Below, in pieces: positions 47,397 through 59,419 of a stretch of 64,000 bases of DNA; the stretch's first letter is position 1; every line of letters begins with the position of its first letter. The position numbers and the translations under genes were made by a program. Below the pieces are notes generated by a model. The model was given only the letters and a program-made list of their open reading frames with translations, was not told the origin of the DNA and did no database searches. This DNA comes from Aegilops tauschii subsp. strangulata. Lineage: Eukaryota; Streptophyta; Magnoliopsida; Poales; Poaceae. The stretch spans positions 374,519,792-374,583,791 of the forward strand of contig NC_053035.3 of the NCBI RefSeq assembly GCF_002575655.3, read 5' to 3'.

Positions 47397-47460
47397 AAGA
47401 GGAACAAGCTCAAGGGCACCAAGCACCCAAGAGGAACAAGCTCAAGGGCACCAAGCACCC
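47397..47460. repeat. 32-bp minisatellite, two units
   Basis: Two perfect tandem copies of a 32-base unit beginning aagaggaacaagctcaaggg, followed by a partial third. The corresponding place in the other LTR (about 52632-52663) has one unit, so copy number changed after insertion. Confidence 0.92.
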
Positions 47461-47889
47461 AAGAGTAATAAGCTTCTCAACTTGTAACTTCCACGTATCA
47501 CCGTGGAGAACTCAAACCGATGCACCAAATGCAATGGCAAGGGCACACGGAGTGCCCAAGTCCTTCTCTCTCAAATCCCACCGAAGCAACTAATGCTAGG
47601 GAGGAAAAAGAGAGGAAGAACAAGAAGGAGAACTCCAAGAACTCCAAGATCTAGATCCAAGGGGTTCCCCTCACATAGAGGAGAAAGTGATTGGTGGAAA
47701 TGTGGATCTAGATCTCCTCTCTCTTTTCCCTCAAAAACTAGCAAGAATCCATGGAGGGATTGAGAGTTAGCAAGCTCGAAGAAGGTCAACAATGGGGGGA
47801 GAACACGAGCTAAAAGGATAAGGTTCATTGGGGAAGAAGACCCCCTTTTATAGGTGGGGAAAAATCCAACCGTTATAGTCACAGCCCGC

Positions 47890-48290
47890 ACCGAGCGGTA
47901 CTACCGCTCCAAGGAGCGGTACTACCGCTAGGGCGGTAGTAGCCCTTTGAAACACAACGGCGAGGAGGAAAAAAAGCCAGAAGAACCATCGGAGCGGTAG
48001 TACCGCTTGACCTCATGGTACTACCGCTAGGGGTAGCGGTACTACTGCTAAGGGTAGCAGTACTAAAAAATTACATCCGTGCCTACCACCGCTGGACTTG
48101 TGACGAGTTTTTGGTCCCGACCGGAAGTAGCCACGGAAGTAGCCACGGTAGTACTGCTCCCAAGAGCGGTAGTACCTCTCCCAAGAGCGGTAGTAAAAAG
48201 TTACATCCGCTCCTGTCCGCGGTAGTACCGCTCCCAAGAGCGGTAGTAAAAAATTACATCTGCTCCTGTCCGCGGTAGTACCGCTGCAGC
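47890..48290. repeat. Array of AGCGGTA-N-TACCGCT palindromes in B's 3' LTR
   Basis: At least ten units of agcggtactaccgct or gcggtagtaccgc and half-units, many perfect odd palindromes, lie in the transcribed region just downstream of the TATA candidate in element orientation. One extra pair near 47905-47925 and one extra block near 48215-48260 are absent from the other LTR. Confidence 0.92.
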
Positions 48291-48435
48291 CTTTTTAGAA
48301 CACCAAAACTGACACAACTTCTGCAAACGGACTCCGAATTCGACGAAACCAAGTTTGTTGGAAAGCTAGCGACAAGGGCTAACACAATCTTGATAGAAAT
48401 ACGAATAAGAAGCAAATGAGAAACGGCTTGCCGTC

Positions 48436-49520
48436 CACCAACACACACTTGATAAGGATCGCAAGATGAGTGTTTTATAGAAAATAGGATAGCTCCCCCA
48501 AGACTAGTGCATTATAGAGAATTTGCATTTGAATACAAAATGCACAAGGTGGGATCACCACTTTCACTATATCTAGAAAACACTAGAAAAGATCGAGAAA
48601 TTAACAAGATCCACAAGTGGTATGGAAGACAAAGGGAGTTGATACATTCCTACGCAAGAGAAAAAGCAAATAAAAGCAAAGGCCAATGTAAAGATGATCA
48701 ATAATTTCTACCACACATAAGTGAGTACCAATTGTCAAAAGACAAGAAGTATTTGGAAATAATTCCCGGTGGTAGATAGCAAGGATATCCGACATCATCT
48801 TCACACCAAACAAAAAGCAAATTGCAACTTGTAGAGCTAACATGCCACCTAGGAACAAGATAATTTACAATATCAATTCTAGGTGACAATATCTCAAATG
48901 TACACATTTTCTAGGCTACTAATATACACATCGCATATTACTCCCCCATAATGTGATACCAATTAAAGATAAACAAGAGGAAAAATAACGATCCAACAAG
49001 AGATAATTAATGGACAATTTAGAATTTGAATTTCTCATGAGAAGACATACCACATAGCGACTAGATAATCTTGAAATATCAATACTAGATGGTATTACTC
49101 ATGTACACACATATATAGGATTGTGAGGTGCACAAAGCACATCACTCCCCCATAATGGGATATTCCATTAATCTCTCACAAGAGCCAACTAAGATATAAA
49201 CAAGATGCAAAAAGGCTCAACGCATGACACACATGTACATGATGTGCAAACCAACACACACATACTTGATTGCTCAAGATAATCAAGTTGGAAGCACAAC
49301 ATATACAAACACACGCAAGGAACGAAACCAAACATGCAAAGGGGTAAGTAGCTATCAATGTAAACACTTTAAGCACGAGTTACCGCAAGAAGGAACATTG
49401 GATATAAGATAGAAACTTGATAATCCGAATGACTTGGCTTGAGACAATTAGAATGATGAAGTCCCCTTAATTCTTCATAAAGTAGCCAAGTCTCCAATGC
49501 CCTCCAACAACACCTATTGA
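48436..49520 (-). other. 3' internal non-coding region of B
   Basis: Contains repeated 'actcccccataatg' motifs (48947, 49143) but no pol motif in any frame. This is the region where an autonomous relative would carry pol, or it is a 3' spacer. Confidence 0.5.
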
Positions 49521-51935
49521 TCAAGTTTGAGCTAGTTGGTCCCCAACCAAGTTGGGTCCTAAGAGGTTAGTCACAATAGGCTTGGCTACCCAAATGGTTC
49601 TTTGCTTCAAACCACTTTGAGTACCAACAAACTTGGCAACCACATTGCCAACCTTATCCTTCCCAAGAGAATAGACATCATCAATAATAATTGGGTTGGA
49701 TAAGTTACCACTAGTGCATGAAGAAGCGAGGTGACCTTTCTCACGACATAGGTAGCAACGTCTACTCTTCACTTTCTTCTCACTTGATTTCTCAACTTGA
49801 GAAGCATTAGCTTGAGTCTTCTTGGGAAGAGGCCTTTCTTCAACTTGAGGTTGAGCATGAGAATGCACTTGTAGCCGCTTCCCTTGTTGCTTGTCACTAA
49901 TGGCCTTCTTCTTCAATGGGCAAGATCTAACATGGCGCCCTTCAATTTTGCACTTGAAGCAAATAATCTTGGCCGAACTCTTGACTTGTTTTTGGCCCTT
50001 CTTGTTGTTGCTCTTGGAATTCTTCTTCTTATTGGAGTTGAATCCAAGTCCACCTTTGTCATTGGGGGATTTTTGTACACTCAAGATATTGTTGAGTGTG
50101 GCATTCCCTTCATGACACTTTTCCAAATCTTTCTTCAAAGAAGTGACTTGGGTCTTGAGCTCTTTGATTTCCTATACATGGTTAGTCTCAACACAAGCAC
50201 TAGAGGAAGTATAAGCTTCAGCTTTAGAGCAACAAGGCAAGGAAAGCAATTCATCACAAGATGTACCAATGTTATGCATGGATGAATCGCGAGGACTAGC
50301 ACAAGGCAATATAGCATTTTGAATAAAAGTAGTGCTAGTATCCACATGAGGCTCACTAGATGTTACCTTAGCAATCATGGCCTCATGAGCTAACTTTAGC
50401 ACATTATGGGATACTAGAAGATCATCATAAGAGCTTGTGAGCTTTACATGATTTTCTTCCAACATCCCATAATTGCTAGATAGCAACTTAAGTTGAGCCC
50501 TTAGCTCAACATTCTCCTTCAATATGGATGCTTCACAAGAGATAGAGTTAGTAGCACAAGCATCATCATTAGCAAGAAGAGGAGAAGACAACTTCGCAAG
50601 CTCTTTTGAATATGAAGCTTTAAGTTGAGCATGAGACTCGGTGAGTTTGATGAGCTCACTCTTAATGACCCTTGAGCCATTTTCGAGGTGCTCAAAGTCC
50701 TCAAGGAGTTTAGCATGCGCAACTTCAAGCCCCTCATTTTTAGTTTCAAAATCATTGGCCACCTCAAGAGCTCTATCACGAGATTCCCTCACTCTAGATA
50801 ATTCTAGAGAAAAAGTCTCCTCAAGAGATTCCTTTGTGGTTTGTTCAAGTTCAAGAGCTTGAGAGAGGTCCGCAATCTCATTAGCGTAATCACGCTCATG
50901 ACCTTCCATTTTCTCAATGGTGACCTCATGCTCCTCGAGATGAGATTCCAACTCCTCAATATACTTCTTGCCCTCAATGGCAATGGACATAATTTCCATG
51001 AAGTTGGAACGAGCAATTTTATTTTTATGAAGAGCTTTAAAAACCATTTCCCCTTTCATTTTTAAGGAGGCAACATTATCATTATCTTCATCATAATCAA
51101 CATCATCATCATTCTTGCCATCATCAATATCATCACAAGATATATTGGGATTCAAAGTGGGAGATACCTTTGAAGCCTTAACCATAAGGCAAAAAGCAAT
51201 CGATGATGATGTAGGATCCCCTGAAGCACCGTTCAAGACCACATCTTGTTCCATGGAGTGTTGGGTTTCCTCTACATTATTACAACAACTCGAGGAAATA
51301 GATACATTTTTATCATGGCAACAAGACATAGCAAGCATATCATCATGAGATTTGAGCAAGCAATTTCTACATGATATGCAAGGACTACCAACACGAGCAT
51401 GTGAAACATGTAAGGTGCTCGAAGTATTAAAGTCCAAAGAAGGACCATTGCAATAAGACAGTGATGAAGAATCACCAAGAACAAGCACACTATCATCATT
51501 GCAATGACCACCACTCCTCACCCTAGCATTACCTTGTGGCAATCCACATGTAGGTGAAGTAGAAGAAGTTGAGAAGGCAACACGGCCGGAGGTGGATGGA
51601 GAACAATCATCCCCACAAATCTTGGACACACTATATTTATCTTGAAGCTTTGTCCACAACTCATGAGCATCCCGGAACGGCATGAGTTGAACTATAACTA
51701 CATTGCTCAAAGCATCAAAAAGCACATTAGAAGCTTGAGCATTGAGATAAGAGTTTTTCTCATCCTCTAAAGATAATCTTTGGGGATCCTTTGGAGGAGA
51801 AAAACCCATATCTACAATTCGCTCTAAATTTGGGTCCATGACCCTAAAGAGATTAAGCACGCGAATTACCCAAACATCAAAATTTGTGCCATCGAAACTA
51901 AGAGTGTCAGAGAATCCTAATCCCCTAGTCGACAT
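49521..51935 (-). pseudogene. gag of B (copia-type, single stop)
   Basis: One frame of about 805 codons broken only by a TAG at about 50171. The N-terminus (MSTRGLGFSDTLSFDGTNFDVW, LNAQASNVLFDALSN, AHELWTKLQDKYSV) is a copia-type UBN2/gag_2-like domain. A Ser/Cys-rich linker and an Asp-rich stretch follow, then a long coiled coil (about residues 280-560). The C-terminal part (50138-49521) has a basic Lys/Asn segment and two knuckles: CFKCKIEGRHVRSC, where the expected His is replaced by Arg with a His beside it, and CYLCREKGHLASSC, which fits CX2CX4HX4C. It ends ...GDQLAQT. The long coiled coil suggests an oligomerising capsid. Nearly intact compared with others in the window. Confidence 0.8.
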
Positions 51936-51975
51936 CTTTACTCTCTAGGCGGTTAAGCCTAACAAAGAGAGACGA

Positions 51976-51990
51976 GGCTCTGATACCAAC
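51976..51990 (-). other. Primer-binding site of B
   Basis: Minus strand gtTGGTATCAGAGCC directly follows the LTR end (51991), complementary to initiator tRNA-Met. Confidence 0.85.
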
Positions 51991-54671
51991 TGAAAGATCA
52001 TGATGTCGCCTAGAGGGGGGTGAATAGGCACTTTAAAATAATTACGGTTTAGGCTTGAAAAAATGCGGAATAAACCTAACGGTTAATTTGTCAAGCACAA
52101 AACCTAAAACAACTAGGCTCACCTATGTGCACCAACAAGTTATGCTAAGCAAGATAAACAACTATGTGATAGCAAGATATATAACAAGGAACACTACGGC
52201 TATCACAAAGTAAAGTGCATAAGTAAAGGGGCTGGGTAAGAGATAACTGAGGCACGCGGAGACGATGATGTATCCCGAAGTTCACACCCTTGCGGATGCT
52301 AATCTCCGTTTGGAGCGGTGTGGAGGCACAATGCTCCCCAAGAAGCCACTAGGGCCACCGTAATCTCCTCACGCCCTCGCACAATGCAAGATGCCGTGAT
52401 TCCACTAAGGGACCCTTGAGGGCGGTCACCGAACCCGTACAAATGTCAACCCTTGGGGGCGGTCACCGAACCCGTACACTTTGGCAACCCTTGGGGGCGG
52501 TCACCGGTACCCGTCAAATTGCTCGGGGTGATCTCCACAACCTAATTGGAGACCCCGACGCTTGCCCGGAGCTTTACACCACAATGATTGACCTCCGAAC
52601 ACCACCAACCGTCTAGGGCGCCCAAGGACCCAAGAGGAACAAGCTCAAGGGCACCAAGCACCCAAGAGTAATAAGCTTCTCAACTTGTAACTTCCACGTA
52701 TCACCGTGGAGAACTCAAATCGATGCACCAAATGCAATGGCAAGGGTACACGGAGTGCCCAAGTCCTTCTCTCTCAAATCCCACCGAAGCAACTAATGCT
52801 AGGGAGGAAAAAGAGAGGAAGAACAAGAAGGAGAACACCAAGAACTCCAAGATCTAGATCCAAGGGGTTCCCCTCACATAGAGGAGAAAGTGATTGGTGG
52901 AAATGTGGATCTAGATCTCCTCTCTCTTCTCCCTCAAAAACTAGCAAGAATCCATGGAGGGATTGATAGTTAGCAAGCTCGAAGAAGGTCAACAATGGGG
53001 GAAGAACACGAGCTAAAAGGATAAGGTTCATTGGGGAAGAAGACCCCCTTTTATAGGTGGGGAAAAATCCAACCATTATGGTCACAGCCCGCACCGAGCG
53101 GTACTACCGCTAGGGCGGTAGTAGCCCTTTGAAACACAATGGCGAGGAGGCAAAAAAGCCAGAAGAACCGTCGGAGCGGTAGTACCGCTTGAACTCACGG
53201 TACTACCGCTAGGGGTAGCGGTACTACTACTAAGGGTAGTGGTACTACTGCTTGCGAGCGGTACTAAAAAATTACATCCGTGCCTACCACCGCTGGACTT
53301 GTGATGAGTTTTTGGTCCCGACCGGAAGTAGCCACGGAAGTAGCCGCGGTAGTACTGCTCCAAGCGGTAGTACCTCTCCCAAGAGCGGTAGTAAAAAATT
53401 ACATCCGCTCGTGCCTACGGTAGTACCGCTGCAGCCTTTTCAGAACACCAAAACTGACACAACTTCTGCAACCGGACTCCGAATTCGACGAAACCAAGTT
53501 TGTTGGAAAGCTAGCGACAAGGGCTAACACAATCTTGATAGAAATACCAATAATAAGCAAATGAGAAAAGGCCCAAAATAAAATGGTGAGAACCCTTCCT
53601 CGGATAAGACCAGTAAAACCTCCAACATCGAAAACATCATAGAAGACGCATGCAAACTCCGTTTTCGATGAACTCAAGCTTGTCATCAAGATGACCATAA
53701 GCTCTAAGACTCACAAAGAGAACCAAACAAGAACCAAGAAACATGATGCAAGGATGCAATGGTTTGAGCTCTCGACGAACGATACGATCAAGCTACTCAC
53801 TTGAGAGCCCCCCTTGATAGTACGGCTATCAATCCTATAACCCGGTCTCCCAACTACCACCATGAGACCGGTAAAATAGAAAACCTATCAAGGGAAAACC
53901 TTTGCCTTGCACATGGTCCACTTGAGCTAGATGATGACGATCTTGACTCCCTCAAGTTGGACCACCTTTCTTGATTGCGTTGGCTCGATGAAGACTAGAT
54001 GATTACTCCCCAATAGTCCACTATGGGTGAGCCACTCTTCGGCACATCTTCACAAGTCCATTGTCACCACAATGGACGGCAAGCTTCAAGCACTTGATCT
54101 CTTCGTGATGCTCCACTTGAACTTGCACACGACAATCTTGATGGCGATCACCACTTTATGGCATCCTCTCCATGGGTTGAGTGATATCTTCCTCTTGACG
54201 CAAGCCCATGAACACGTACCTAACCCCACATAGAACTCTCACATAGACCATGGGTTAGTACACAAAGCACAATGGACAATGCTTACCATACCATGGGATC
54301 ACTTGATCCCTCTAGGTACATCTTCTACGCTTTGTGAGTTGATCAACTTGATTCACTCTTGACTTAATCTTGATCAACCTAGAATCTTTCCAACTCTCTT
54401 CATTTGGATGATGTCTTGAAGGTAAACATGAATGATCACACAATCTTCTTCTTCAAGACATGGTTGCAATAAGCTCAACTCTCACATGACCAATCTTTGG
54501 ATAATTCCTTAATAGCACCTTGGTCAACACAAACTCTCCTTGAAACCAACACATGTACTCCAAGAAAAGCCTATGGACAAAACCTTCAAATATAACTCAA
54601 GGCAACCATTAGTCCATAGAGATTGTCGTCAATTACCAAAACCAAACATGGGGGCACCACATGTTCTTTCA
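51991..54671 (-). mobile_element. 5' LTR of B (2681 bp)
   Basis: Plus strand tgaaagatcatgatgtcgcc ... catgttctttca. It has a TATA candidate at about 53047-53057 (minus strand) and the palindrome array 53092-53430. The U3 part (53567-54671) is only in this copy. ORFs here are not conserved. Confidence 0.85.
53092..53430. repeat. Array of AGCGGTA-N-TACCGCT palindromes in B's 5' LTR
   Basis: Same motif as at 47890-48290, with fewer units and one different insertion (ctactgcttgcgagcggtac near 53246). The difference in unit number between the two LTRs shows that the array changes by unit gain or loss. Confidence 0.92.
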
Positions 54672-55385
54672 ATATGTGACATGATATGGCCATGATCATC
54701 TTGCGCCTTTGATCTCCATCTCCAAAGTGTCGTCATGATCTCTATCGTCAACGGCATGACACCATGATCTCCCACATCTTGATCTCTATCAATGTGTCGT
54801 CACATGGTCGTCTCGTCAACTATTGCTCTTGCAACTATTGCTATCGCATAGCGATAAAGTAAAGCAATTATTTGGCGCTTACATCTTATGCAATAAAGAG
54901 ACAACCATAAGGCTTCTGCCAGTTGCCGATAACTTCAACAAAACATTATCATCTCATACAACAACTTATATCTCATCACGTCTTGACCATATCACATCAC
55001 AACAAGCCCTGCAAAAACAAGTTAGACGTCCTCTACTTTGTTGTTGCAAGTTTTACGTGGCTGCTACGGGCTTAGCAAGAACCGTTCTTACCTACGCATC
55101 AAAACCACAACGATTTTTCATCAAGTGTGCTGTTTTAACCTTCAACAAGGACTGGGCGTAGTCACACTCGATTGAACTAAAGTTGGAGAAACAGACACTC
55201 ACTAGCCACCTGTGTGCGAAGCATGTCGGTAGAACCAGTCTCGCGTAAGCGTACGCGTAATGTCGGTCTGAGCCGCTTCATCCAACAATACCGCCGAATC
55301 AAAGTATGACATGCTGGTAAGTAGTATGACTATTATCGCCCACAACTCTTTGTGTTCTACTCGTGCATATAACATCTACGCATAG
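54672..55385 (-). other. Angela 5' leader, proximal part
   Basis: Continuation of 46196-46752 after element B. Contains 'gatgatcatggcc' and 'gagatggagatcaa' segments characteristic of the BARE/Angela leader on the minus strand. No ORF. Confidence 0.75.
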
Positions 55386-55403
55386 ACCTGGCTCGGATGC
55401 CAC
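55386..55403 (-). other. Primer-binding site of Angela element A (degenerate)
   Basis: Minus strand gTGGCATCCGAGCCaggt directly after the LTR; it resembles the initiator tRNA-Met complement tggtatcagagcc with three substitutions. Confirms that 55404-57131 is the 5' LTR. Confidence 0.75.
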
Positions 55404-57131
55404 TGTTGGGGAAACGCAATAATTTAAAAAAAATCATACGCGCACAGAAGATCATGGTGATGCATAGCAACGAGAGGAGAGAGTGTAGTCCACGTACCCT
55501 CGTAGACCGTAAGCGGAAGTGTTATGACAACGCGGTTGATGTAGTCGTACGTCTTCACGATCCGACTAATCCTAGTACCGAAATTACGGCACCTCCGCGA
55601 TCTGCACACGTTCGACTCGGTGACGTCCCACGAACTCTCGATCCAGCTGAGTGTCGAGGGAGAGCTTCGTCAGCACGATGGCGTGATGACGGTGATGATG
55701 AAGCTACCGGCGCAGGGCTTTGCCCAAGCACTGCAACGATATGACCGAGGTGGATTATGGTGGAGGGGGGCACCGCACACGGCTAAGAGATCAATGATCA
55801 ACTTGTGTTTCTATGGGGTGCCCCCTCCCTGTATATAAAGGAGTGGAGGAGGGGGGAGGGCCGGCCCTCTATGGCGCACCCTGGAGGAGTCCTACTCCCA
55901 CCGGGAGTAGGCTTCCCCCCTTCCCTAGTTGGACTAGGAGAGAAGGAAGGGGGAGAGAGGGAGGAAGGAAAGGCCCCCCCCTTCCTAGTCCAATTCGGAC
56001 TAGAGGAGAAGGGGGCGCGCGGCCTGCCCAGCTGCCCCTCTCTCTCCACTAAAGCCCATTAGGGCCCATATACTCCCCTGGGGGGGTTCCGGTAACCCTC
56101 CGGCACTCCGGTTTTCTCCGAAATCACCCGGAACACTTCTGGTGTCCGAATATAGCCGTCCAATATATCAATCTTTATGTCTCGACCATTTAGAGACTCC
56201 TCGTCATGTCCGTGATCATATCCGGGACTCCGAACTATCTTCGGTACATCAAAACACATAAACTCATAATACCGATCATTAGCGAACGTTAAGCGTGTGG
56301 ACCCTACGGGTTCGAGAACTATGTAGACATGACCGAGACTCATCTCCGGTTAATAACCAATAGCGGATCCTGGATGCTCATATTGGTTCCTACATATTCT
56401 AAGAAGATCTTTATCGGTCAAACCACATAACAACATACGATGTTCCCTTTGTCATTGGTATGTTACTTGCCCGAGATTCGATCGTCAGTATCTCAATACC
56501 TAGTTCAATCTCGTTACCGGAAAGTCTCTTTACTCGTTCCGTAATGCATCATCCCGTAACTAACTCATTAGTCACATTGCTTGCAAGGCTTATAGTGATG
56601 TGCTTTACCGAGAGGGCCCAGAGATACCTCTCCGACAATCGGAGTGACAAATCCTAATCTCGATCTATGCCAACTCAACAAACACCATCGGAGACTCCTT
56701 TAGAGCACCTTTATAATCACCCAGTTACGTTGTGACGTTTGGTAGCACACAAGGTGTTCCTCCGGTATTCGGGAGTTGCATAATCTCATAGTTTGAGGAA
56801 CATGTATAAGTCATGAAGAAAGCAGTGGCAATGAAACTGTAACGACCATAATGCTAAGCTAACGAATGGGTCAATCAATCACATCATTCTGTAATGATGT
56901 GATCCTGTTAATCAAAGGACAACTCATGTCTATGGCTAGGAAACTTAACCATCTTTGATTCAACGAGCTAGTCAAGTAGAGGCATACTAGTGACACTCTG
57001 TTTGTCTATGTATTAACACATGTACTAAGTTTCCGGTTAATACAATTCTAGCATGAATAATAAACATTTATCATGATATAAGGAAATATAAATAACAACT
57101 TTATTATTGCCTCTAGGGCATATTTCCTTCA
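55404..57131 (-). mobile_element. 5' LTR of Angela element A (1728 bp)
   Basis: Uninterrupted. Minus strand starts tgaaggaaatatgccctaga and ends gcgtttccccaaca. TATA candidate at about 55832-55841 (minus strand ctttatatac). It is bordered on the right by target duplication tcccc. Confidence 0.92.
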
Positions 57132-57909
57132 TCCCCAACACTCAACTCTCTCTCACAGATTTGGATTTGGTGGAAAGATGATTTGAGTGGAAAGCAACTT
57201 GGATAAGGCTAGAGATCAAGATTCATATGATTGGAATGGAATATCTTGACCTCAACACATGAGTCGGTGGTTCTCTCTTAGAAAATGTATGCTGGAAGTG
57301 TAGGCATGTTCTGATGGCTCTCTCCATGAATGAAGAGTGGGTGGAGGGGTATATATAGCCTCCACACAAAATCTAACCGTTAGACACAAATCACCAAACT
57401 CGGTGGGACCGAATAATGAAACTCGGTCCTACCGATTTAGTTCAAAATGTGAAGGTTAGGATATTCGGTGGGACCAACATGTCAACTCGGAGGGACCGAT
57501 TTCATTAGGGTTAGGGCATAACGTAATCTCGGTGAGACCGATTACACAAACTCGGTGTGACCGAATTTGGTAATAAGCTAACCAGAGAGTTGGTCAGGCA
57601 AACTCGGTGGGACCAATTCGCTCATCTCGGTGAGACCGAAACGTTACGAAGGGGAAATAGAGAGTTTGCATTGCGAACTCGATGGGACCGATCTCTCATC
57701 TCGGTTGGACCGAAACGTTACGAATGGAAACAGAGAGTTTGCAATCCCATCTTGGTGAGACCGAGATCCCTATCGGTGAGACCGAAGTGACTAGGGTTTG
57801 TGGCAGTGGCTATGTCAAATGAACTCGGTGGTGCCGGATAGAATGTTTCGGTGGGGCCGAGTTTGACTTTTGGTTTGGGACATATGTGGATATGAGAAAG
57901 TGGTTGAGG
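57132..57909 (-). mobile_element. 5' LTR remnant of H (right piece)
   Basis: Continues the H LTR interrupted by Angela (collinear with 13608-14340), including the TATA candidate and palindromes at 57398-57860. It stops at gtggttgaggg, where unrelated sequence begins, so the first about 290 bases of the LTR and the original flank are lost. Confidence 0.85.
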
Positions 57910-58309
57910 GATCTAGTTGTAATTTTTATTATCTTTGGCGTTCTTTGTAGTGCCATGATTGAAGATGAATAGATCAGAAGTTTCTCACAAAAAACATTTA
58001 ATTTAACATCTATAGTATCTATATCTATACCAATAGAAAGACCTCAGGGGAAAAACCAACTAATCTCGTCCATCAAACGAGGTCAATCCAATGACCTAGA
58101 GTGCTCCAATGGTGAGTTCTCAACATGTTTAGCGTGCAATTAATATCATACCAAATATAACGCTCAACATATTTAGCATGCAATTAAAATCATACAGAAT
58201 ATAGCACTAATAATATAATTAGCACACAAATAATATCCTTCCACGTGTAATTAATATATTACCTAATGTAAACATGCATTGCACACACACATTACTAGTT
58301 TTCTGAAGG
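57910..58309. other. Unassigned segment (possible LINE 3' end at 57910-58000)
   Basis: 'ctagttgtaatttttatt ... gaagatgaatagatc ... aaaaaaca' resembles the 3' end of Triticeae LINEs with a short poly(A). The rest (58000-58309) is AT-rich with 'agcatgcaatta' repeats. No gene. Confidence 0.35.
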
Positions 58310-58720
58310 AAACACTTAGGACGCATTTGGTAGCCCGCATCCACCCCACCAGGCCCGCGCGGGAACAAATCGGTCTGTTTGATTGGCTGTGCTACATAAG
58401 ATTCTCACATAGCACAGAACTTAACGCACTCCTTAGCCAGGCCCGTTGGGAATGGCCGAATCGGTCGTTTCCATCGAGCCAGGCTCGAGCGATGCAGGGG
58501 AGGGACGCAGCGCTGACCTCGTGCATCCACGGAGATGGCGCGAGCTCGCACGTGTCTCCGAAACAGCGATGGGAGGAATTGGCGTCACCTCCAGCTGAAT
58601 CGATCGCCCTATATAGCTAGCCTCACCTCACCGCAAAAACTCCCACCACCATTCCCCCCTTTCGAGCTTTCTCTCCAACGTGAATCGACACCGGCGACCA
58701 GGTAAGCGGCACTCCTTCTT
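58310..58720 (+). promoter_or_regulatory. Promoter, first exon and leader intron start of the Myb/SANT-like pseudogene
   Basis: A GC-rich 5' flank with 'ggacgcatttggtagcc' (58320) leads to TATA ctatatagc (58609-58616). A CT-rich leader (58640-58700) and a splice donor CAG-GTAAGC (donor at 58702) follow. This has the layout of a grass promoter with a leader intron. Sequence between 58720 and 59400 looks like intron, with no ORF. Confidence 0.55.
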
Positions 58721-59419
58721 CGGCCATTGGTGAAGGCGGCGGTGACTCGAGTCCTCCTCTTCTCCAACCTGTTCCACGCCTCCTTCAAGCTACACCGATG
58801 ACGTTTGTGAGTTCAATCGCCCCCTTCTATGTACTCGTTCTAGGTAGCTCTGTGCGCATGTGGTAGCGTTAGATCTGTGACCATCTTGTAGCATTGTACA
58901 CTGCCGATCTATGATAATGTGATGTTCTGGTAGCTAGTGGTGATGGATTTGTATCATGCTAGGAGTTGTTTCCGTGTTAGCAAGGATTGATAGCTACTAG
59001 TGATGGATTGGCAGTATGCTTGCTGTGCAATATGCTTGTATGCAAGTATGTGTGCTAGTTTGTTGAACTCCTTGGTATGATTTGAGCAGTTGTGTTGAAT
59101 TGGATGATCCGTCTGTACATGTGCAGGGTTTGTTCATACTGTCCATACGTAGTGCTTGTTCATAGTGTCCATGTTTAGTGCCTGTAGAATGCTCGATGTG
59201 TATTATGCTCCACACTTATTGGTGCTTAAGATTGTAGGACATGAGAACATAAGAGTTTAGTCAGGTCCTTACTGTGCCCCAAAGCCATTTCACGGTGTCC
59301 TATATCGAGGACTCCCGGTCTCCCATTGAGGAGCAGATGCCTCCCGATTAGATGTTTTCGAGGTGTCTGGTACGGTTCCACCATTTGTGCCTACAACATA
59401 TGTGTTGGCTGAGCCCAGT

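Larger units (their letters stand above)
46753..48435 (-). mobile_element. 3' LTR of B, U3-deleted
   Basis: Matches 51991-53566 of the 5' LTR with some indels and ends at 'caaatgagaaa', after which internal sequence begins (cggcttgccg). The start of the LTR in element orientation (about 1.1 kb with U3) and the polypurine tract are gone. TATA candidate cctataaaagg on the minus strand at about 47844-47854. Confidence 0.85.
46753..54671 (-). mobile_element. Non-autonomous LTR element B with copia-type gag
   Basis: Minus-strand element. 5' LTR 51991-54671 (2681 bp), primer-binding site 51976-51990, gag 51935-49521, non-coding 49520-48436 and a 3' LTR remnant 48435-46753. Flanks are atatc (46748-46752) and atatg (54672-54676), a target duplication with one mismatch, inside the Angela leader. 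The 3' LTR starts with TA instead of TG on the plus strand and lacks its first about 1.1 kb. No pol domains. Confidence 0.85.
20310..57131 (-). mobile_element. Angela/BARE/WIS-type copia element A with nested insertions
   Basis: The outer limits are tgttggggaacgc (20310) and the inverted tgaaggaaatatgccc terminus (57131). They are flanked by the same five bases, tcccc, at 20305-20309 and 57132-57136, inside the LTR of H. Removing insertions C, D and B leaves about 8.5 kb: 3' LTR 20310-21568 plus 41979-42410; pol and gag 42411-46195; leader 46196-46752 plus 54672-55403; 5' LTR 55404-57131. This is the size and order of an Angela-type element read on the minus strand. The coding regions carry many stops and frameshifts, so the copy is inactive. 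Confidence 0.9.

Noticed and set aside
47503..47891. ORFs of 86-106 aa present twice (also 52706-53094)
   Set aside because: They repeat because both lie in the LTRs of B; frames on both strands are equally long and run through the TATA region.
55397..56062. ORFs of 60-115 aa in the right Angela LTR (mirrored at 20399-20706)
   Set aside because: They occur in both LTRs because of the duplication and are not part of known BARE/Angela proteins.
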